Shown here one piece after another: positions 25,835-64,000 of a DNA stretch of 64,000 nt. The stretch comes from Opisthocomus hoazin. Taxonomy: Eukaryota; Chordata; Aves; Opisthocomiformes; Opisthocomidae. Location: positions 13,901,216 through 13,965,215 of the forward strand of contig NC_134433.1 of the NCBI RefSeq assembly GCF_030867145.1, written 5' to 3'. The notes under the pieces were generated by a model. It was not told the DNA's origin and made no database searches. It saw nothing but the letters and a program-made list of their open reading frames with translations. Position numbers and translations under genes: made by a program. Numbering within the stretch: the stretch's first letter is position 1; every line of letters starts with the position of its first letter.

Positions 25835-28080
25835 TTTTTAAAGGAGTGGAACTGTCACTTTTTATCCATTTTACTTTCTATGATTGTGATTGTATGATCT
25901 TCATGCTCATACACTCTTCAGGAAAACGTGTAGGAAATGCTCTTTTAATGGTGGAACCATCAGGATCGAGATTCAAAAGGACGTTTGCCACTTGCATTCT
26001 GCTCTGTATTGTCTGTACCATGTACAGTGATGTTTCTGGGTGAAGATGTCTTTGTATGCAAAGTATTTTGTAAATGTTGTCACATTCTTGCTAACAATGC
26101 ATAATTTTTGTCAGGGATGACTTAGCAGTGTGTGTTTTCCATTTGGCAAAAAAAATCCAGCAGCAGTCAATCCAGTACTCAGCCAGGCTGCATCCTGCTG
26201 TCCGTCAGCAGGCCTGCTGCCTAATGGGCTGTTTTTGTGAATTTGGTGGCTGTTATTTGTAAAATGTATGTATTTCGGTCTGAAGAATGACTGTTTCAAA
26301 TGTGTAGAAAGAACACAAGAGGAAATACTAGCTTTTTTCCTCAAGTATATAAAAAGCAAAGAGCTGTGATGCTTTGTCATCGTAAAGTTTGTTTCCATCT
26401 CAGTAAAGAGATAATCCCCTTCTGTCACCTTAATAATCCTAAAATGTTCCAGTGCTCCAGTATGGAGCTTGGCTTTTTTGCTATTTTTCACTTTCAGTGA
26501 GTAACATTTCATATAAGACAACTGGAAGAACTTAGTGTATGAAAAATGACTCAGTTCTTTGCACTGTGCGTCGCTTGCAGTTGGTTTTCAGGTGACTGGC
26601 GAAGGCTGTTAAAGCGATGGTGTAAGGAAGCCTTAGCACTGGGTATGAAATGTGAAGCGCTCCACCTCCGTACTGCACAGACTACCTGCTCGTAAGCGCT
26701 CAGAACCTTGGGATTCTCTTCTGGGGAACGTGATAATAGTATTCTTCATAAAGAAGGTAGAAGGTCTGGTAGCTGTCCCTCTTTCTGTGATTGTCCCTGT
26801 TAAAGGGAAGGGCTGAGGCTGGTCTGCGTGCTTGCCAGACCTGGGGAAGGCAGTGTGACTTCTCCGTTGCCAGTTGACCTGCGAGGCTGGAGGAGGCTGA
26901 ACTCGAGCAGCACCGTCGCTGTCGAGGGCAAGGGCGGGAGTGAGCAGCGCTGCCTGCAGCGTTTTGGCTGCAGAGTGCCTACGGGCAGCAGCGTTGCTGC
27001 CGCCTGCCCCGTTCTGCGCCGACAGAGCACAGAAACGGCAGCGCGAGGGACGCCCGTCTGCTCCCGGAGGGAAGGCGCCAACCCAGCCGTTACTGGCTGT
27101 GATCCTGCGGCACGTTTACCATCCCCCCTGCGCTGGGCCCTTCGTCCTGGGCGCAGGGGGAAAGGGGTTTTGCTCTTTAACACTGTTGCTCAGACTCCGC
27201 TTTTGAGGAGCCACCGCTTTTTCTTGAGTAAACCTGTAGTCTGGATTTTGCAAAAGCCCACGAATTCCTGCTGTTTGATTTATATTTGCAGTGTCGTAGC
27301 CACTTGCAAGTCAGACGCCGTCTGCACCACACGCCAGGTCTGAGAGCAGCAGCGTGCCTGCTTCCGCTTGGGGCTGCACCTCGCTCCGCACATCCTGATG
27401 CTTTTTTAAATTTTATTTTTAGCAGCAAGGAGAGAGGTTTTATTCCCCTCGTGTTCCAGGGCTTCTGAGAGGTTTGAACTTGTGAATTTAATACAAGGCA
27501 AAAATGGTACGAGGAAACGACCATGAGATTGCAAAACAAGGAAGGAGCGGAGCAAAGCGGCTGCCGGGGTGGCCGTGCGTGACGGCAGCCGCTCTGTGAA
27601 GCACCCTGAGAGAGTTCGGTTCTACCTCTTTCTGCGGGCCGGAGGCGCGCTGCGAGTTAATGAACACAGGAGGAGATTTAAAGTTTCGCTGCGTTACCGT
27701 ACTTATTAACGGTGTGAGGGGGGAAGGGCCCTGGGGAGCATCCCCGGAGCCCCGGGGGCTGCTAGGGACGTTGGATGCGGCTCCTGATTCTGGGGAAGGG
27801 AGGAGGCCGGTGCCGGGCTACGGCCCTTCCCGGCTTGGCTTCATCTGGGTGTTTTGACTGGGAGTTGTTAGTGGGGGGTCGGAGGGACGGCTGCTGAACT
27901 GGGGAGGGGAACGGTGTGGGGGGGCCGGGCAGGGCCCTCGCCGGCGGCCCCGGGAGCTGCCGGGCTCGGGAGACCGACGGCGGCTGCGGCTGGGCCCGGG
28001 GCTGCCCCCCCGCCTCCCCGGTCTCCAAGGCAACGGCCCCCCGGCCCCCCCCCCCCCGGCGAGTCACCTTGCCCGGCCGC
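25835..28080. other. Intergenic DHX40-CLTC, no gene recognised
   Basis: No exon or RNA gene can be supported. The first 900 bases are AT-rich. From about 26820 onward the sequence becomes CpG-rich in two patches (about 26830-27180 and from 27540 into the CLTC promoter). Frames of 100-170 codons in those patches are low-complexity GC-driven frames. Confidence 0.5.
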
Positions 28081-28121
28081 GCTGCCCCCTCCCCGTGACC
28101 CGCCGGGGCGGTGAGCGCGGA

Positions 28122-28134
28122 GCGGAAGTGACGC
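28122..28134 (+). promoter_or_regulatory. CLTC: ETS-type site joined to CRE-like TGACGC
   Basis: GCGGAAGTGACGC contains the ETS/GABP core CGGAAGTG overlapped by TGACGC, a half-CRE variant. Paired ETS-CRE elements are common in TATA-less promoters. Function is inferred. Confidence 0.45.
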
Positions 28135-28239
28135 AGCCGCACCCCCGGTCGCATGATGTGGCAAAAAAAAAGGCCGGGGAGGGAGGAGTGAGGCGGTACG
28201 AAATAGTCCCTTCCGGTGCGGGATCCCTCCGCCGCTCCC

Positions 28240-28244
28240 ATTGG
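28240..28244 (-). promoter_or_regulatory. CLTC: Inverted CCAAT box (ATTGG)
   Basis: ATTGG in the context CCCATTGGATG fits an NF-Y site in reverse orientation. NF-Y sites usually lie 60-100 bases upstream of the start, which would put the CLTC start near 28300-28340. Confidence 0.5.
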
Positions 28245-28300
28245 ATGCGCGGCGCGGGATCCTTCCGCGCGGCCGGCGCAGTTAAGGCGGGTCCCGGCAG

Positions 28301-28438
28301 ATGAGGGCAAACCTCTTCCTTCCGCGGCGGTATCCTTCCGCCGGCGGGGGCAGCTTCCGGATCGCCGCGGCTCTACCCGCTCGCTGGCCCGTTCCGCCAT
28401 TGCGGTCCCGCTTCCCCGCGCCGCCCGGACCCCGCTGA
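28301..28438 (+). promoter_or_regulatory. CLTC: Possible 45-codon upstream ORF of CLTC
   Basis: An ATG at 28301 opens a frame closed by TGA at 28436-28438, 49 bases before the CLTC initiator. The ATG context is weak (C at -3, A at +4). It matters only if transcription starts upstream of 28301. Composition is R/P/A-rich with no recognised motif. Confidence 0.3.
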
Positions 28439-28487
28439 GGTGCCGCTCCGGTCCGGCCTCGGACTGGAGCCCCAGCCCGCCGCCGCC

Positions 28488-60794
<32,307 letters not shown>

Positions 60795-61663
60795 GACGCA
60801 GCACAAGTCAGTTGGGAGCTAGCATATTTTCTTACTGAAACTCCACCGTCCTCCCCGCTTTAACTCATAACAGGGAAAAGCAAGAGTTCTGCCTCGTGTT
60901 CTTGTAACCTTTATTTCATGAAGGACTGTTTTTTCTAGCGCAAACTATTTGAATCACTTACGTTAAATCTTTTTCACATTCCATGTCATTTAGACTTTAC
61001 TTCAAAAGGGGAATAGTTTAAACAACTTTGTTCAAGTGGGCTTTTGCAGGACTGCTTATTACCATTAAGTCTATTGTGAAGATTCTGATTTGCACTCTAT
61101 AGTGTTAAACTCTAATATTGAATCTTAAGTTCATTGTATGTGAGCAGCTTACAGTATGTACTGTCTATTCTAAATGCATTTAAGTCTCACTGTATATTCG
61201 GAGAAAGCTGAAGCGAAGATACTTGTATTTGACCTTGCAAGACTGCTGACAAGAGACAACACTAATCAGCATATCCTACCCTGGTTGGATTGCATAGCTC
61301 TAAAAGAATTTAAAATGCGTACAGACAACCTTGCCTGACTTAAAATGGGTAAAAGTTTGGTTTTTTTCCTTAACCTATGCAGGTTTTTCCAGTTATGCAT
61401 ATAGAAAAATGCTAGTGTCTTTTTGCTCACTCCATATGTAACAGATGACCTTACGTTGTGCTGTATCCTGTGCTTTTGTGGGACATTCCATTCAGGAACA
61501 GAGCACCATGATTCCAATCTGTGTATTTACTAACCCTGCCCTGAGGTTTGTGTATGTTGGATATTGTGGTGTTTTAGATCACTGTTTTGAGTGTACAGAA
61601 GAGAGAATTCGAGCATATTGCTGTTCAGTTTTGTTTGTGCAATTTGAAATTACTCAATTTAAA

Positions 61664-61669
61664 AATAAA
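61664..61669 (+). promoter_or_regulatory. CLTC: Proximal polyadenylation signal of CLTC
   Basis: Canonical AATAAA in an A-rich context, followed within 50 bases by a short GT/T-containing stretch. Confidence 0.6.
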
Positions 61670-62057
61670 TTACTGGACTGTGGACATGCTGCATAGTGGT
61701 AGCTTCACTTTACTGTCTTCAAAAAGGACCTTCGAACTCGAACCAAGTATTACAGTGCTAGTAGTATGGGGCATGTGAGGGCCTACATTCAAGGGTGTGA
61801 GGAGCTGTTAGGAGAGCGGCAGTGGAGACCATTAGTGCTGTCTTGCACGGAGGGGGCACGACAAGAAAATATGTAATGCTTTTTCTATAGAGAGATTATG
61901 CCAGAGAGAAGAAAATAGCACTTTTCACTAGTTGGCTGCATTGGGGCCAACTACAGCATCTTTACCCAGATGATACATTAGGATTGTAGTAGGGTGTGTC
62001 AGTTAAATTGAGATCATGTTCTAGGTATGTAAGTTGCCTTAAATATATTTAGCTTCA

Positions 62058-62063
62058 AATAAA
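62058..62063 (+). promoter_or_regulatory. CLTC: Distal polyadenylation signal of CLTC
   Basis: Canonical AATAAA followed about 10-50 bases later by T/GT-rich sequence (TGTTTCTCT and GTGAGTGTAATGAG), a reasonable downstream element. Confidence 0.65.
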
Positions 62064-62080
62064 ACCGACTTAAATGTTTC

Positions 62081-63383
62081 TCTCCGAGTACTGTCATATG
62101 TGAGTGTAATGAGTATTAGAGCCCTGGCCCTCCTTGCGATAGCTGTAGGAGCTCCTGTCTCAACCAGGCGTTAAGTTCTGAGGCTGAATCCCCTTCCTGC
62201 GTGCCCCCAGCGGTGCTGTGCGGTCCTGTCAGCCCAGCCCTGCAGCAGTTGGGGTGTACAGGGGGGTGCAGGCAGCTGGGGGGGCTTAACCTGCCACAGG
62301 CTCTAGGTCTAGGTTCAAGGGTGTGTTGGAGTAAAGTCCGCAGTGAGGAGTGTCAGAGTCTGTGTAAGTGTTATGCCTAAATAAGAGGTGCGGTATAAAA
62401 ACTTCTGAGTTTATTACGCCTGGTTACACTTGCATTTCAGCCCTCCAACATTCCTTCGGGGTCTGTAAATTCGACTGATGGAGATAAATCCAGCTGCATT
62501 TCTACAAAATACCTTGTGCAAGAGAGCACAGAAGGAAGACGTGGCTGAGAGGCTGTAAGACACGTGCTCAGCAGCAGCGTTCTCACAAAACAGCTCTGTA
62601 ACAAAACTCGTGTAGAAAGTCCACTGCATTAGAAGTGCAGTGTTTTACAGTTAGAGCTGCAAACGAGCTGCAAGGGTAGAATTTACAGAACCCATGATCG
62701 GTGTGATGTGAACTCTGTCCTGCAACATCCTTAACCCCAAGACAACTTGTTAATCCCCAGTAAAATGGGATTTAAGCTACTCCCTGCGTGACAAGCTGTT
62801 TGTGTGTAGGGTAACTCCCCACACCTCGGCTAAACTGACTCCTGCGAGGGCAGTAGCTACACAGATGCCTCTGGAAAGGAGCACAGCTTACAGCCCCTCC
62901 CACAGCTCTTTGCAGGCCTGGGCTGCAAAGCCTGTTTAACTGGGTCTGTCTCATACTGGTTACAAGCTATCACACCAGTTACTCTGTGACAAACTCTGCA
63001 GGAAGCTGGTTACAGCTGCCCCTTTCCGTGTGGGGTGACTGCTTCAGCAGCTCATCTTTGCTCAATTCAAGAATGTCTGTTTTCCAAAACGCCTCCTGTG
63101 AGGCAGAGAGGGGGAACCTGTCATTTTTAGCATGTGGGACAAATTCACTTAAACTTTACTAATGCTTCTATTCAGCCCATAAAGCAGACAAATTGCAAAA
63201 TCATCCATCGATTGCACAAGTCGTAAATATACTGGGTTCCTTCTTAGAGGTAGTAAAAGTCTCCAGCTCTACTCTCCTCAAGCTCCCCTGAGCCCAGCAT
63301 TCTCTCTCCCCCTTTAGAACACAACACAGAAGCTAGAGAAACTCACACTTTGTGAATTCAAATCTCTTACAAAAAAGGGGTAG
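62081..63383. other. Convergent intergenic CLTC-PTRH2
   Basis: No gene is recognised. A minus-strand AATAAA (TTTATT on plus) at 62410-62415 could serve as a distal PTRH2 polyadenylation signal, which would make most of this interval PTRH2 3' UTR. Otherwise I see no repeats or conserved frames. Confidence 0.45.
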
Positions 63384-63389
63384 TTTATT
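63384..63389 (-). promoter_or_regulatory. PTRH2: Polyadenylation signal of PTRH2
   Basis: AATAAA on the minus strand lies 97 bases beyond the PTRH2 stop codon. It is the nearest canonical signal and implies a very short 3' UTR. Confidence 0.65.
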
Positions 63390-63485
63390 TATACTGAGAG
63401 AACATACAGAAAAATCCCAAAGCTTGGATTTTATCTCTTCAGTACTGATCTACGCCAATGCATTCCGCTTTCTTTGGTCCCCGGT

Positions 63486-63992
63486 TTAGAAGAGTTTTAG
63501 GTGACCAGAAACTTTATCTACCACGTCAGCTGGTCCCGGGCCAATACCGAGGACGGTCTGGGAGCCCGGAGCGATCTGCGTACGCCCCGCATCCTGTATT
63601 AAGCTCACGGTGAGTCCGAGGTGCTTGGCGTCCGCCAGGAGCTGGATCAGAGTCTCCTCATCCGGCGCTTTGAGGACCACTTTCGGCTGCCCGCAGTACT
63701 CCCACTGCTTCAGGAGTTCGGGGTTTCTTCTTTGCACCTGCCGGTAGGCGGAAACAGCCGCGTGCGAACACTGCGCTGCCACTTTGCCCTTGCCCATCTT
63801 CAGATCGTTGCGGACAACCAGCACCATCTTGAACTCCCCCGACTCCCCCATGACGTCAGCTTCGCTCCCCGCGCTGCTCGCAGGCGTTCTGGGCGGCCTC
63901 AGGAGCCTCCCGCGGATGCCCCAGCCCAGGCAGACCCCGCAGGCGACGCCGGCGATGACGCTGAGGAACCCGGGCTGCGAGAGGTAATCCAT
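63486..63992 (-). CDS. PTRH2: PTRH2 (BIT1), peptidyl-tRNA hydrolase 2
   Basis: This single-exon frame of 168 codons belongs to the bacterial/archaeal-type Pth2 family, which cleaves peptidyl-tRNA to recycle tRNA. Residues about 9-28 form a hydrophobic N-terminal segment ([20 protein letters not shown]) that fits the mitochondrial outer-membrane anchor of BIT1. The Pth2 fold covers about 54-168, with [19 protein letters not shown] near its start and [18 protein letters not shown] near its end. In mammals the released protein also promotes anoikis with AES/TLE5. The human protein is about 179 residues and starts a few residues earlier; only 8 bases precede this ATG, so the true start, any 5' exon and the promoter may lie outside the window. 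It is convergent with CLTC. Confidence 0.95.
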   Translation of the reverse strand: MDYLSQPGFLSVIAGVACGVCLGWGIRGRLLRPPRTPASSAGSEADVMGESGEFKMVLVVRNDLKMGKGKVAAQCSHAAVSAYRQVQRRNPELLKQWEYCGQPKVVLKAPDEETLIQLLADAKHLGLTVSLIQDAGRTQIAPGSQTVLGIGPGPADVVDKVSGHLKLF

Positions 63993-64000
63993 GCCGGAGT

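Larger units (their letters stand above)
28081..28487 (+). promoter_or_regulatory. CLTC: CLTC promoter and 5' UTR, CpG island
   Basis: The dense CpG block has no clear TATA box. It holds a composite ETS/CRE-like element (28122-28134), an inverted CCAAT box (28240-28244) and several TTCCGG or TTCCGC ETS-like cores between 28211 and 28360. Such arrangements are typical of broadly expressed housekeeping promoters. The island spans roughly 27540-29000 and includes the start of intron 1. The exact start site cannot be placed from sequence alone. Confidence 0.65.
60795..62080 (+). other. CLTC: CLTC 3' UTR with two polyadenylation sites
   Basis: The AT-rich sequence after the stop carries AATAAA at 61664-61669 and again at 62058-62063. 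The first would give a UTR of about 890 bases, the second about 1.29 kb. Both are canonical, so tandem alternative polyadenylation is plausible. No further AATAAA follows on the plus strand before PTRH2 that I noticed. Confidence 0.7.

Noticed and set aside
26828-27343. 171-codon plus-strand frame between DHX40 and CLTC
   Set aside because: It sits in a GC-rich patch, has no recognisable domain, and overlaps comparable frames in other phases and on the opposite strand.

Overview
The window looks like nuclear DNA of a sauropsid, most likely a bird. Three CR1-type LINE fragments are present, two ending in the CR1 terminal ATTCTGTG repeat. The genes are split by many GT-AG introns, promoters are CpG-rich, and the only confident protein-coding genes are vertebrate orthologs in the order DHX40 - CLTC - PTRH2, as in human 17q23. 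I cannot name the species.

Region by region: 1-10380 is intergenic, with no exon I can recognise and two CR1 3' ends in the same orientation. 10380-11357 is a GC-rich island with a G-rich minisatellite, a short GC-box tandem repeat and a palindromic E-box just upstream of DHX40. 11358-25496 holds the complete DHX40 coding sequence (17 exons, 733 residues, plus strand), with a reverse-strand CR1 in intron 3. About 25830-28080 is intergenic and grades into the CLTC CpG island. 28488-60794 holds the complete clathrin heavy chain gene CLTC (32 constitutive exons, 1675 residues), with an 8.6 kb first intron. Between exons 30 and 32 lies a 21-nt in-frame microexon flanked by muscle-type splicing motifs. 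About 60795-62080 is the CLTC 3' UTR. PTRH2 lies on the minus strand (63486-63992), tail-to-tail with CLTC and running up to the right edge of the window.

The genes are neighbours by conserved synteny and do not form an operon. DHX40 is a DEAH-box RNA helicase, CLTC forms the triskelion leg of clathrin coats, and PTRH2 is a mitochondrial-anchored peptidyl-tRNA hydrolase. Exon boundaries were set by reading splice sites and keeping frame. Both spliced coding sequences close exactly in frame, and CLTC totals exactly 1675 codons, the length I recall for mammalian CLTC.

The most interesting signal is the CLTC microexon. It contains its own AATAAA hexamer, and a TGCATG (RBFOX-type) site and a YGCY cluster lie downstream. 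This points to regulated, probably muscle-biased, inclusion and possibly a truncated alternative C-terminus.
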